From the NCBI GenBank assembly GCA_027186245.1, contig CP114481.1:33015501-33079500 (forward strand): a stretch of DNA of 64,000 bases, written 5' to 3'. Under the pieces are notes generated by a model, which saw nothing but the letters and a program-made list of their open reading frames with translations, was not told the origin of the DNA and did not search any database. This document shows, one piece after another, positions 36,978 to 50,103 of the stretch; positions within the stretch are counted from its first letter, which is position 1; each line of letters begins with the position of its first letter. This DNA comes from Coriaria nepalensis (taxonomy: Eukaryota > Streptophyta > Magnoliopsida > Cucurbitales > Coriariaceae). The translations under genes were made by a program, and so were the position numbers.

Positions 36978-39900
36978 ATGAGTCATTTCAAGTCAATAAC
37001 TTACTTCAAAGCAAGTCGAACGAATTCTAGTTTTCCACTACAGACACCACTTTTGTGCATAACTTGCGAATGATCATTGCATGGAAAGTGTGCATTCGTT
37101 TAACCTTAAAATCATTTCAATGAGTCATTTCAAGTCAATAACTTTTCTCAAAGCAAGTCGAATGAATTCTAGTTTCGCACTACAGACACAACTTTTGTGC
37201 ATAACTTGCAAATGATCATTGCAAGGAAAGTCTGCTTTCGTTTAACCTTAAAATCATTTCAATGAGTCATTTCAAGTCAATAACTTATGTCAAAGCAAGT
37301 CGAACGTATTCTAGTTTTCCAGTACATACATAACTTTTGTGCATAACTTGCAAATGATCATTGCAAGGAAAGTGTGCTTTCGTTTAACCTTAAAATCATT
37401 TCAATGAGTCATTTCAAGTCAATAACTTATCTCAAAGCAAGTCGAATAAATTCTAGTTTCGCACTACAGACACAACTTTTGTGCATAACTTGCAAATGAT
37501 CATTGCAAGGAAAGTGTGCAGTCGTTTAAAATTAAAATCATTTCAATGAGTCATTTCAAGTCAATAACTTACTTCAAAGCAAGTCGAACGAATTCTAGTT
37601 TTCCACTACAGACACCACTTTTGTGCATAACTTGAGAATGATCATTGCATGGAAAGTGTGCATTCGTTTAACCTTAAAATCATTTCAATGAGTCATTTCA
37701 AGTCAATAACTTTTCTCAAAGCAAGTCGAATGAATTCTAGTTTCGCACTACAGACACAACTTTTGTGCATAACTTGCAAATGATCATTGCAAGGAAAGTG
37801 TGCATTCGTTTAACCTTAAAATCATTTCAATGAGTCATTTCAAGTCAATAACTTATGTCAAAGCAAGTCGAACGTATTCAAGTTTTCCAGTACATACATA
37901 ACTTTTGTGCATAACTTGCAAATGATCATTGCAAGGAAAGTGTGCTTTCGTTTAACCTTAAAATCATTTCAATGAGTCATTTCAAGTCAATAACTTATCT
38001 CAAAGCAAGTCGAATGAATTCTAGTTTCGCACTACAGACACAACTTTTGTGCATAACTTGCAAATGATCATTGCAAGGAAAGTGTGCAGTCGTTTAAAAT
38101 TAAAATCATTTCAATGAGTCATTTCAAGTCAATAACTTACTTCAAAGCAAGTCGAACGAATTCTAGTTTTGCACTACAGACAGAACTTTTGTGCATAACT
38201 TGCAAATGATCATTGCAAGGAAAGTGTGCATTCGTTTAACCTTAAAATCATTTCAATGAGTCATTTCAAGTCAATAACTTATGTCAAGGCAAGTCGAACG
38301 TATTCTAGTTTTCCAGTACAGACACAACTTTTGTGCATAACTTGCAAATGATCATTGCAAGGAAAGTGTGCATTCGTTTAACCTTAAAATCATTTCAATG
38401 AGTCATTTCAAGTCAATAACTTTTCTCAAAGCAAGTCGAATGAATTCTAGTTTCGCACTACAGACACAACTTTTGTGCATAACTTGCAAATGATCATTGC
38501 AAGGAAAGTCTGCATTCTTTTAACCTTAAAATCATATCAATGAGTCATTTCAAGTCAATAACCTATTTCAAAACAAGTCGAACGAATTCTAGTTTTCCAC
38601 TAGAGACACAACTTTTGTGCATAACTTGCAAATGATCATTGCAAGGAAAGTGTGCATTCGTTTAACCTTAAAATCATTTCAATTAGTCATTTCAAGTCAA
38701 TCACTAATTTCAAAGCAATTCGAACGAATTCTAATTTTGCACTACAAACACAAGTTTTGTGCATAACTTGCAAATTATCATTCCAAGGAAAGTAGGTATT
38801 CGTTTAACCTTAAAATCATTTCAATGAGTCAGTTCAAGTCAATAACCTACTTCAAAGCAAGTCGAACGAATTCTAGTTTTGCACTACAGACACAACTTTT
38901 GTGCATAACTTGCAAATGATCATTGCAAGGAAAGTGTGCCTTCTTTTAACCTTAAAATCATATCAATGAGTCATTTCAAGTCAATAACCTATTTCAAAAC
39001 AAGTCGAACGAATTCTAGTTTTCCACTACAGACACAACTTTTGTGCATAACTTGCAAATGATCATTGCAAGGAAAGTGTGCATTCGTTTAAAATTAAAAT
39101 CATTTCAATGAGTCATTTCAAGTCAAGAACTTACTTCAAAGCAAGTCGAACGAATTCTAGTTTTGGACTACAGACACAACTTTTGTGCATAACTTGCAAA
39201 TGATCATTGCAAGGAAAGTGTGCATTCGTTTAACCTTAAAATCATTTCAATGAGTCATTTCAAGTCAATAACTTATGTCAAAGCAAGTCGAACGTATTCA
39301 AGTTTTCCACTACAGACACAACTTTTGTGCATAACTTGCAAATGATCATTGCAAGGAAAGTGTGCATTCGTTTAAAATTAAAATCATTTCAATGAGTCAT
39401 TTCAAGTCAAGAACTTACTTCAAAGCAAGTCGAACGAATTCTAGTTTTGGACTACAGACACAACTTTTGTGCATAACTTGCAAATGATCATTGCAAGGAA
39501 AGTGTGCATTCGTTTAACCTTAAAATCATTTCAATGAGTCATTTCAAGTCAATAACTTATGTCAAAGCAAGTCGAACGTATTCAAGTTTTCCAGTACATA
39601 CATAACTTTTGTGCATAACTTGCAAATGATTATTGCAAGGAAAGTGTGCTTTCGTTTAACCTTAAAATCATTTCAATGAGTCATTTCAAGTCAATAACTT
39701 ATCTCAAAGCAAGTCGAACGAATTCTAGTTTTGCACTACAGACACAACTTTTGTGCATAACTTGCAAATGATCATTGCAAGGAAAGTGTGCATTCGTTTA
39801 ACCTTAAAATCATTTCAATGAGTCATTTCAAGTCAATAACTTACTTCAAAGCAAGTCGAACGAATTCTAGTTTTGCACTACAGACACAACTTTTGTGCAT

Positions 39901-42900
39901 AACTTGCAATTGATCATTGCAAGGAAAGTGTGCATTCGTTTAACCTTAAAATCATTTCAATGAGTCATTTCAAGTCAATAACTTATGTCAAAGCAAGTCG
40001 AACGTATTCAAGTTTTCCACTACAGACACAACTTTTGTGCATAACTTGCAAATGATCATTGCAAGGAAAGTGTGCATTCGTTTAAAATTAAAATCATTTC
40101 AATGAGTCATTTCAAGTCAAGAACTTACTTCAAAGCAAGTCGAACGAATTCTAGTTTTGGACTACAGACACAACTTTTGTGCATAACTTGCAAATGATCA
40201 TTGCAAGGAAAGTGTGCATTCGTTTAACCTTAAAATCATTTCAATGAGTCATTTCAAGTCAATAACTTATGTCAAAGCAAGTCGAACGTATTCAAGTTTT
40301 CCAGTACATACATAACTTTTGTGCATAACTTGCAAATGATTATTGCAAGGAAAGTGTGCTTTCGTTTAACCTTAAAATCATTTCAATGAGTCATTTCAAG
40401 TCAATAACTTATCTCAAAGCAAGTCGAACGAATTCTAGTTTTGCACTACAGACACAACTTTTGTGCATAACTTGCAAATGATCATTGCAAGGAAAGTGTG
40501 CATTCGTTTAACCTTAAAATCATTTCAATGAGTCATTTCAAGTCAATAACTTACTTCAAAGCAAGTCGAACGAATTCTAGTTTTGCACTACAGACACAAC
40601 TTTTGTGCATAACTTGCAATTGATCATTGCAAGGAAAGTGTGCATTCTTTTAACCTTAAAATCATTTCAATGAGTCATTTCAAGTCAATAACTTACTTCA
40701 AAGCAAGTCGAACGAATTCTAGTTTTGCACTACAGACACAACTTTTGTGCATAACATGCAAATGATCATTGCAAGGAAAGTGTGCATTCGTTTAACCTTA
40801 AAATAATTTCAATTAGTCATTTCAAGTCAATCACTAATTTCAAAGCAATTCGAACGAATTCTAATTTTGCACTACAAACACAAGTTTTGTGCATAACTTG
40901 CAAATTATCATTCCAAGGAAAGTGGGCATTCGTTTAACCTTAAAATCATTTCAATGCGTCATTTGAAGTCAATAACCTATTTCAAAACAAGTCGAACGAA
41001 TTCTAGTTTTCCACTATAGACACAACTTTTGTGCATAACTTGCAAATGATCATTGCAAGGAAAGTGTGCAGTCGTTTAAAATTAAAATCATTTCAATGAG
41101 CCATTTCAAGTCAATAACTTACTTCAAAGCAAGTCGAACGAATTCTAGTTTTCCACTACAGACACCACTTTTGTGCATAACTTGCGAATGATCATTGCAT
41201 GGAAAGTGTGCATTCGTATAACCTTAAAATCATTTCAATGAGTCATTTCAAGTCAATAACTTATGTCAAGGCAAGTCGAACGTATTCTAGTTTTCCAGTA
41301 CAGACACAACTTTTGTGCATAACTTGCAAATGATCATTGCAAGGAAAGTGTGCATTCGTTTAACCTTAAAATCATTTCAATTAGTCATTTCAAGTCAATC
41401 ACTAATTTCAAAGCAATTCGAACGAATTCTAATTTTGCACTAGAAACAGATGTTTTGTGCATAACTTGCAAATTTTCATTCCAAGGAAAGTAGGTATTCG
41501 TTTAACCTTAAAATCATTTCAATGAGTCATTTCAAGTCAATAACCTATTTCAATACAAGTCGAACGAATTCTAGTTTTCAACTACAGACACAACTTTTGT
41601 GCATAACTTGCAAATGATCATTGCAAGGAAAGTGTGCATTCTTTTAACCTTAAAATCATACCAATGAGTCATTCCAAGTCAATAACCTATTTCAAAACAA
41701 GTCGAACGAATTCTAGTTTTCCACTACAGACACAACTTTTGTGCATAACTTGCAAATGATCATTGCAAAGAAAGTGTGCATTCTTTTAACCTTAAAATCA
41801 TATCAATGAGTCATTTCAACTCAATAACCTATTTCAAAACAAGTCGAACGAATTCTAGTTTGCCACTACAGACACAACTTTTGTGCATAACTTGCAAATG
41901 ATCATTGCAAGGAAAGTGTGCATTCGTTTAACCTTAAAATCATTTCAATTAGTCATTTCAAGTCAATCACTAATTTCAAAGCAATTCGAACGAATTCTAA
42001 TTTTGCACTACAAACACAAGTTTTGTGCATAACTTGCAAATTATCATTCCAAGGAAAGTGGGTATTCGTTTAACCTTAAAACCATTTCAATGAGTCATTT
42101 CAAGTCAATAACCTATTTCAAAACAAGTCGAACGTATTCTAGTTTTCCAGTACAGACACAACTTTTGTGCATAACTTGCAAATGATCATTGCAAGGAAAG
42201 TGTGCATTCCTTTAACCTTAAAATCATTTCAATGAGTCATTTCAAGTCAATAACCTATTTCAAAACAAGTCGAACGTATTCTAGTTTTCCAGTACAGACA
42301 CAACTTTTGTGCATAACTTGCAAAATGATCACTGCAAGGAAAGTGTGCATTCATTTAAAATTAAAATCATTTCAATGAGTCATTTCAAGTCAATAACTTC
42401 CTTCAAAGCAAGTCGAACGAATTCTAGTTTTGCACTACAGACACAACTTTTGTGCATAACTTGCAAATGATCATTGCAAGGAAAGTGTGCATTCATTTAA
42501 AATTAAAATCATTTCAATGAGTCCTTTCAAGTCAATAACTTATTTCAAAGCAAGTCGAAAGAATTCTAGTTTTGCACTACAGACACAACTTTTGTGCATA
42601 ACTTGCAAATGATCATTGCAAGGAAAGTGTGCATTCGTTTAAAATTAAAATCATTTCAATGAGTCATTTCAAATCAATAACTTACTTCAAAGCAAGTCGA
42701 ACGAATTCTAGTTTTGCACTACAGACAAAACTTTTGTGCATCACTTGTAAATGATCATTGCAAGGAAAGTGTGCATTCGTTTAACCTTAAAATCATTTCA
42801 ATGAGTCATTTCAAGTCAATAACTTATGTCAAAGCAAGTCGAACGTATTCTAGTTTTCTAGTACAGACACAACTTTTGTGCATAACTTGCAAATGATCAA

Positions 42901-44646
42901 TGCAAGGAAAGTGTGCTTTCGTTTAACCTTAAAATCATTTCAATGAGTCATTTCAAGTCAATATCTTATCTCAAAGCAAGTCGAATGAATTCTAGTTTTG
43001 CACTACAGACACAACTTTTGTGCATAACTTGCAAATGATCATTGCAAGGAAAGTGTGCATTCTTTTAACCTTAAAATCGTTTCAATGAGTCATTTCAAGT
43101 CAATAACTTATTTCAAAGCAATTCGAACAAATTCTAATTTTGCACTACAAACACAAGTTTTGTGCATAACTTGCAAATTATCATTCCAAGGAAAGTGGGT
43201 ATTCGTTTAACCTTAAAATCATTTCAATGAGTCATTTCAAGTCAATAACCTATTTCAAAACAAGTCGGACGAATTCTAGTTTTCAACTACAGACACAACT
43301 TTTGTGCATAACTTGCAAATGATCATTGCAAGGAAAGTGTGCATTCGTTTAAAATTAAAATCATTTCAATGAGTCATTTCAAGTCAATAACTTACTTCAA
43401 AGCAAGTCGAACGAATTCTAGTTTTGCACTACAGACACAACTTTTGTGCATAACTTGCAAATGATCATTGCAAGGAAAGTGTGCATTCGTTTAACCTTAA
43501 AATCATTTCAATTAGTCATTTCAACTCAATCACTAATTTCAAAGCAATTCGAACGAATTCTAATTTTGCACTACGAACACAAGTTTTGTCCATAACTTGC
43601 AAATTATCATTCCAAGGAAAGTGGGTATTCGTTTAACCTTAAAATCATTTTAATGACTCATTTCAAGTCAATAACCTATTTCAAAACAGGTCGAACGAAT
43701 TCTAGTTTTCCACTACGGACACCACTTTTGTGCATAACTTGCGAATGATCATTGCATGGAAAGTGTGCATTCGTTTAACCTTAAAATCATTTCAATGAGT
43801 CATTTCAAGTCAATAACTTATGTCAAAGCAAGTCGAACGTATTCTAGTTTTCCAGTACAGACACAACTTTTGTGCATAACTTACAAATGATCATTGCAAG
43901 GAAAGTGTGCATTCGTTTAACCTTAAAATCATTTCAATTAGTCATTTCAAGTCAATCACTAATTTCAAAGCAATTCGAACGAATTCTAATTTTGCACTAC
44001 AAACACAAGTTTTGTGCATAACTTGCAAATGATCATTGCAAGGAAAGTGTGGATTCGTTTAAAATTAAAATCATTTCAATGAGTCATTTCAAGTCAATAA
44101 CTTAATTCAAAGCAAGTCAAACGAATTCTAGTTTTGCACTACACACACCACTTTTGTGCATAACTTGCAAATTATCATTCCAAGGAAAGTGTGCTTTCGT
44201 TTAACCTTAAAATCATTTCAATGAGTCATTTCAAGTCAATAACCTATTTCAAAACAAGTCGAATGAATTCCAGTTTTGCACTACAGACACAACTTTTGTG
44301 CATAACTTGCAAATGATCATTGCAAGGAAAGTGTGCATTCGTTTAACCTTAAAATCATTTCAATGAGTCATTTCAAGTCAATAACTTACTTCAAAGCAAG
44401 TCGAACGAATTCTAGTTTTGCACTACAGACACAACTTTTGTGCATAACTTGCAAATGATCAATGCGAGGAAAGTGTGCTTTCGTTTAACCTTAAAATCAT
44501 TTCAATGAGTCATTTCAAGTCAATATCTTATCCCAAAGCAAGTCGAATGAATTCTAGTTTTGCACTACAGAGACAACTTTTGTGCATAACTTGCAAATGA
44601 TCATTGCAAGGAAAGTGTGCATTCTTTTAACCTTAAAATCATTTCG
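36978..44646 (+). repeat. 7,669 bp duplication, copy 2
   Basis: Direct tandem copy of 29,309-36,977, about 99.97% identical by eye. Its 143 bp monomer is at 42,318-42,460. This is the largest and among the least diverged duplications in the window, so it is either recent in evolution or an assembly duplication; the sequence alone cannot separate these. Confidence 0.95.
42318..42460 (+). repeat. 143 bp monomer (+1 A), duplicated copy
   Basis: The same insertion and the same ATCACTGC variant as at 34,649, exactly 7,669 bp downstream. It is inherited through the large duplication. Confidence 0.95.
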
Positions 44647-45584
44647 ATGAGTCATTTCAAGTCAATAACTTACTTCAAAGCAAGTCGAACGAATTCTAGT
44701 TTTCCACTACAGACACCACTTTTGTGCATAACTTGCGAATGATCATTGCATGGAAAGTGTGCATTCGTTTAACCTTAAAATCATTTCAATGAGTCATTTC
44801 AAGTCAATAACTTATTTCAAAGCAAGTCGAAAGAATTCTAGTTTTGCACTACAGACAGAACTTTTGTGCATAACTTGCAAATGATCATTGCCAGGAAAGT
44901 GTGGATTCGTTTAAAATTAAAATCATTTCAATGAGTCATTTCAAGTCAATAACTTACTTCAAAGCAAGTCGAACGAATTCTACTTTTGCACTACAGACAG
45001 AACTTTTGTGCATAACTTGCAAATGATCATTGCAAGGAAAGTGTGCATTCGTTTAACCTTAAAATCATTTCAATGAGTCATTTCAAGTCAATAACTTATT
45101 TCAAAGCAAGTCGAAAAAATTCTAGTTTTGCACTACAGACACAACTTTTGTGCATAACTTGCAAATGATCATTGCAAGGAAAGTGTGGATTCGTTTAAAA
45201 TTAAAATCATTTCAATGAGTCATTTCAAGTCAATAACTTACTTCAAAGCAAGTCGAACGAATTCTAGTTTTGCACTACAGACACAACTTTTGTGGATAAC
45301 TTGCAAATGATCATTGCAAGGAAAGTGTGCATTCGTTTAACCTTAAAATCATTTCAATGAGTCATTTCAAGTCAATAACTTATGTCAAAGCAAGTCGAAC
45401 GTATTCTAGTTTTCTAGTACAGACACAAGTTTTGTGCATAACTTGCAAATGATCATTCCAAGGAAAGTGTGCTTTCGTTTAACCTTAAAATCATTTCAAT
45501 GAGTCATTTCAAGTCAATATCTTATCTCAAAGCAAGTCGAATGTATTCTAGTTTTGCACTACAGACAAAACTTTTGTGCATAAC

Positions 45585-45725
45585 TTGCAAATGATCATTG
45601 CCAGGAAAGTGTGCAGTCATTTAAAATTAAAATCATTTCAATGAGTCATTTCAAGTCAATAACTTACTTCAAAGCAAGTCGAACGAATTCTAGTTTCCAC
45701 TACAGACACCACTTTTGTGCATAAC
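45585..45725 (+). repeat. 141 bp monomer (-1 T)
   Basis: CTAGTTTCCACTAC replaces the usual CTAGTTTTCCACTAC. The same change recurs at 48,970-49,110 through duplication. Confidence 0.93.
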
Positions 45726-46151
45726 TTGCGAATGATCATTGCATGGAAAGTGTGCATTCGTTTAACCTTAAAATCATTTCAATGAGTCATTTCAAGTCAA
45801 TAACTTATGTCAAAGCAAGTCGAACGTATTCTAGTTTTCCAGTACAGACACAACTTTTGTGCATAACTTGCAAATGATCATTGCAAGGAAAGTGTGCTTT
45901 CGTTTAATCTTAAAATCATTTCAATGAGTCATTTCAAGTCAATAACTTAATTCAAAGCAAGTCGAACGAATTCTAGTTTTGCACTACAGACACAACTTTT
46001 GTGCATAACTTGCAAATGATCAATGCAAGGAAAGTGTGCTTTCGTTTAACCTTAAAATCATTTCAATGAGTCATTTCAAGTCAATATCTTATCTCAAAGC
46101 AAGTCGAATGATTTCTAGTTTTGCACTACAGACACAACTTTTGTGCATAAC

Positions 46152-46292
46152 TTGCAAATGATCATTACAAGGAAAGTGTGCATTCTTTTAACCTTAAAAT
46201 CATTTCGACGAGTCATTTCAAGTCAATAAGTTACTTCAAAGAAATCGAACGAATTCTAGTTTTCCACTACAGACACCACCTTTGTGCATAAC
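46152..46292 (+). repeat. 141 bp monomer (-1 G)
   Basis: CAAAGAAATCGAACG replaces CAAAGAAAGTCGAACG. The duplicate at 49,621 keeps the G, so the loss followed the duplication or was repaired there. Confidence 0.92.
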
Positions 46293-46718
46293 TTGCGAAT
46301 GATCATTGCATGGAAAGTGTGCATTCGTTTAACCTTAAAATCATTTCAATGAGTCATTTCAAGTCAATCACTTACTTCAAAGCAAGTCGAACGAATTCTA
46401 GTTTTCCACTACAGACACCACTTTTGTGCATAACTTGCAAATGATCATTGCATGGAAAGTGTGCATTCGTTTAACCTTAAAATTATTTCAATGAGTCATT
46501 TCAAGTCAATAACTTATGTCAAAGCAAGTCGAACGTATTCTAGTTTTCCAGTACAGACACAACTTTTGTGCATAACTTGCAAATGATCATTCCAAGGAAA
46601 GTGTGCATTCGTTTAACCTTAAAATCATTTCAATGAGTCATTTCAAGTCAATAACTTACTTCAAAGCAAGTCGAACGAATTCTAGTTTTGCACTACAGAC
46701 ACAAGTTTTGTGCATGAC

Positions 46719-46859
46719 TTGCAAATGACCAATGCAAGGAAAGTGTGTTTCGTTTAACCTTAAAATCATTTCAATGAGTCATTTCAAGTCAATATCTTAT
46801 CTCAAAGCAAGTCGAATGAATTCTAGTTTTGCACTACAGACACAACTTTTGTGCATAAC
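46719..46859 (+). repeat. 141 bp monomer (-1 C)
   Basis: GTGTGTTTCG replaces GTGTGCTTTCG. It is shared with the monomer at 49,963-50,103. Confidence 0.92.
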
Positions 46860-48705
46860 TTGCAAATGATCATTGCAAGGATAGTGCGCATTCTGTTAAC
46901 CTTAAAATCATTTCGATGAGTCCTTTCAAGTCAATAACTTACTTCAAAGCAAGTCGAACGAATTCTAGTTTTCCACTACAGACACCACTTTTGTGCATAA
47001 CTTGCGAATAATCACTGCATGGAAAGTGTGCATTCGTTTAACCTTAAAATCATTTCAATGAGTCATTTCAAGTCAATAACTTATTTCAAAGCAAGTCGAA
47101 AGAATTCTAGTTTTGCACTACAGACACAACTTTTGTGCATAACTTGCAAATGATCATTGCAAGGAAAGTGTGGATTCGTTTAAAATTAAAATCATTTCAA
47201 TGAGTCATTTCAAGTCAATAACTTACTTCAAAGCAAGTCGAACGAATTCTAGTTTTGCACTACAGACACAACTTTTGTGCATAACTTGCAAATGATCAAT
47301 GCAAGGAAAGTGTGCTTTCGTTTAACCTTAAAATCATTTCAATGAGTCATTTCAAGTCAATATCTTATCTCAAAGCAAGTCGAATGAATTCTAGTTTTGC
47401 ACTACAGACACAACTTTTGTGCATAACTTGCAAATGATCATTGCAAGGAAAGTGTGCATTCTTTTAACCTTAAAATCATTTCGATGAGTCATTTCAAGTC
47501 AATAACTTACTTCAAAGAAAGTCGAACGAATTCTAGTTTTCCACTACAGACACCACTTTTGTGCATAACTTGCGAATGATCATTGCATGGAAAGTGTGCA
47601 TTCGTTTAACCTTAAAATCATTTCAATGAGTCATTTCATGTCAATAACTTACTTCAAAGCAAGTCGAACGAATTCTAGTTTTCCACTACAGACACCACTT
47701 TTGTGCATAACTTGCGAATGATCATTGCATGGAAAGTGTGCATTCGTTTAACCTTAAAATCATTTCAATGAGTCATTTCAAGTCAATAACTTATTTCAAA
47801 GCAAGTCGAAAGAATTCTAGTTTTGCACTACAGACACAACTTTTGTGCATAACTTGCAAATGATCATTGCCAGGAAAGTGTGGATTCGTTTAAAATTAAA
47901 ATCATTTCAATGAGTCATTTCAAGTCAATAACTTACTTCAAAGCAAGTCGAACGAATTCTAGTTTTGCACTACAGACAGAACTTTTGTGCATAACTTGCA
48001 AATGATCATTGCAAGGAAAGTGTGCATTCGTTTAACCTTAAAATCATTTCAATGAGTCATTTCAAGTCAATAACTTACTTCAAAGCAAGTCGAACGAATT
48101 CTAGTTTTCCACTACAGACACCACTTTTGTGCATAACTTGCGAATGATCATTGCATGGAAAGTGTGCATTCGTTTAACCTTAAAATCATTTCAATGAGTC
48201 ATTTCAAGTCAATAACTTATTTCAAAGCAAGTCGAAAGAATTCTAGTTTTGCACTACAGACACAACTTTTGTGCATAACTTGCAAATGATCATTGCCAGG
48301 AAAGTGTGGATTCGTTTAAAATTAAAATCATTTCAATGAGTCATTTCAAGTCAATAACTTACTTCAAAGCAAGTCGAACAAATTCTAGTTTTGCACTACA
48401 GACAGAACTTTTGTGCATAACTTGCAAATGATCATTGCAAGGAAAGTGTGCATTCGTTTAACCTTAAAATCATTTCAATGAGTCATTTCAAGTCAATAAC
48501 TTATGTCAAAGCAAGTCGAAAGAATTCTAGTTTTGCACTACAGACACAACTTTTGTGCATAACTTGCAAATGATCATTGCAAGGAAAGTGTGGATTCGTT
48601 TAAAATTAAAATCATTTCAATCCGTCATTTCAAGTCAATAACTTACTTCAAAGCAAGTCGAACGAATTCTAGTTTTGCACTACAGACACAACTTTTGTGC
48701 ATAAC

Positions 48706-48827
48706 TTGCAAATGATCATTGCAAGGAAAGTGTGCATTCGTTTAACCTTAAAATCATTTCAATGAGTCATTTCAAGTCAATAACTTATGTCAAAGCAAGT
48801 CGAACGTATTCTAGTTTTGTGCATAAC
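48706..48827 (+). repeat. 122 bp monomer with a 20 bp microhomology deletion
   Basis: The monomer reads CTAGTTTT directly followed by GTGCATAAC. Its duplicate at 45,4xx has an intervening 20 bp ending in a second AGTTTT. The two AGTTTT words flank the lost segment, so exactly one copy plus 14 bp was removed. This is the only indel larger than 1 bp that I found in about 451 monomers. Confidence 0.93.
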
Positions 48828-48969
48828 TTGCAAATGATCATTCCAAGGAAAGTGTGCTTTCGTTTAACCTTAAAATCATTTCAATGAGTCATTTCAAGTC
48901 AATATCTTATCTCAAAGCAAGTCGAATGTATTCTAGTTTTGCACTACAGACAAAACTTTTGTGCATAAC

Positions 48970-49110
48970 TTGCAAATGATCATTGCCAGGAAAGTGTGCA
49001 GTCATTTAAAATTAAAATCATTTCAATGAGTCATTTCAAGTCAATAACTTACTTCAAAGCAAGTCGAACGAATTCTAGTTTCCACTACAGACACCACTTT
49101 TGTGCATAAC
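48970..49110 (+). repeat. 141 bp monomer (-1 T), duplicated copy
   Basis: Same CTAGTTTCCACTAC change as at 45,585-45,725, inherited through the 24-monomer duplication. Confidence 0.93.
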
Positions 49111-49962
49111 TTGCGAATGATCATTGCATGGAAAGTGTGCATTCGTTTAACCTTAAAATCATTTCAATGAGTCATTTCAAGTCAATAACTTATGTCAAAG
49201 CAAGTCGAACGTATTCTAGTTTTCCAGTACAGACACAACTTTTGTGCATAACCTGCAAATGATCATTGCAAGGAAAGTGTGCTTTCGTTTAATCTTAAAA
49301 TCATTTCAATGAGTCATTTCAAGTCAATAACTTAATTCAAAGCAAGTCGAACGAATTCTAGTTTTGCACTACAGACACAACTTTTGTGCATAACTTGCAA
49401 ATGATCAATGCAAGGAAAGTGTGCTTTCGTTTAACCTTAAAATCATTTCAATGAGTCATTTCAAGTCAATATCTTATCTCAAAGCAAGTCGAATGATTTC
49501 TAGTTTTGCACTACAGACACAACTTTTGTGCATAACTTGCAAATGATCATTACAAGGAAAGTGTGCATTCTTTTAACCTTAAAATCATTTCGACGAGTCA
49601 TTTCAAGTCAATAACTTACTTCAAAGAAAGTCGAACGAATTCTAGTTTTCCACTACAGACACCACTTTTGTGCATAACTTGCGAATGATCATTGCATGGA
49701 AAGTGTGCATTCGTTTAACCTTAAAATCATTTCAATGAGTCATTTCAAGTCAATAACTTATGTCAAAGCAAGTCCAACGTATTCTAGTTTTCCAGTACAG
49801 ACACAACTTTTGTGCATAACTTGCAAATGATCATTCCAAGGAAAGTGTGCATTCGTTTAACCTTAAAATCATTTCAATGAGTCATTTCAAGTCAATAACT
49901 TACTTCAAAGCAAGTCGAACGAATTCTAGTTTTGCACTACAGACACAACTTTTGTGCATAAC

Positions 49963-50103
49963 TTGCAAATGATCAATGCAAGGAAAGTGTGTTTCGTTTA
50001 ACCTTAAAATCATTTCAATGAGTCATTTCAAGTCAATATCTTATCTCAAAGCAGGTCGAATGAATTCTAATTTTGCACTACAGACACAACTTTTGTGCAT
50101 AAC
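49963..50103 (+). repeat. 141 bp monomer (-1 C), duplicated copy
   Basis: Same GTGTGTTTCG change as at 46,719-46,859. Confidence 0.92.

Larger units (their letters stand above)
45100..47780 (+). repeat. Diverged 24-monomer duplication, copy 1
   Basis: Aligns with about 48,500-51,020. The offset is 3,405 bp at TATGTC (45,381/48,786), 3,385 bp after the 20 bp deletion in copy 2 (CGTTTAATCT at 45,901/49,286), and 3,244 bp at GTGTGTTTCG. The last step is explained by one extra monomer (about 46,345-46,486) and one missing G at 46,245 in copy 1. Shared rare states include CTAGTTTCCACTAC, GAATGATTTC, TTTCGACGAGTC, GGATAGTGCGC and TTCTGTTAACC. Confidence 0.85.
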
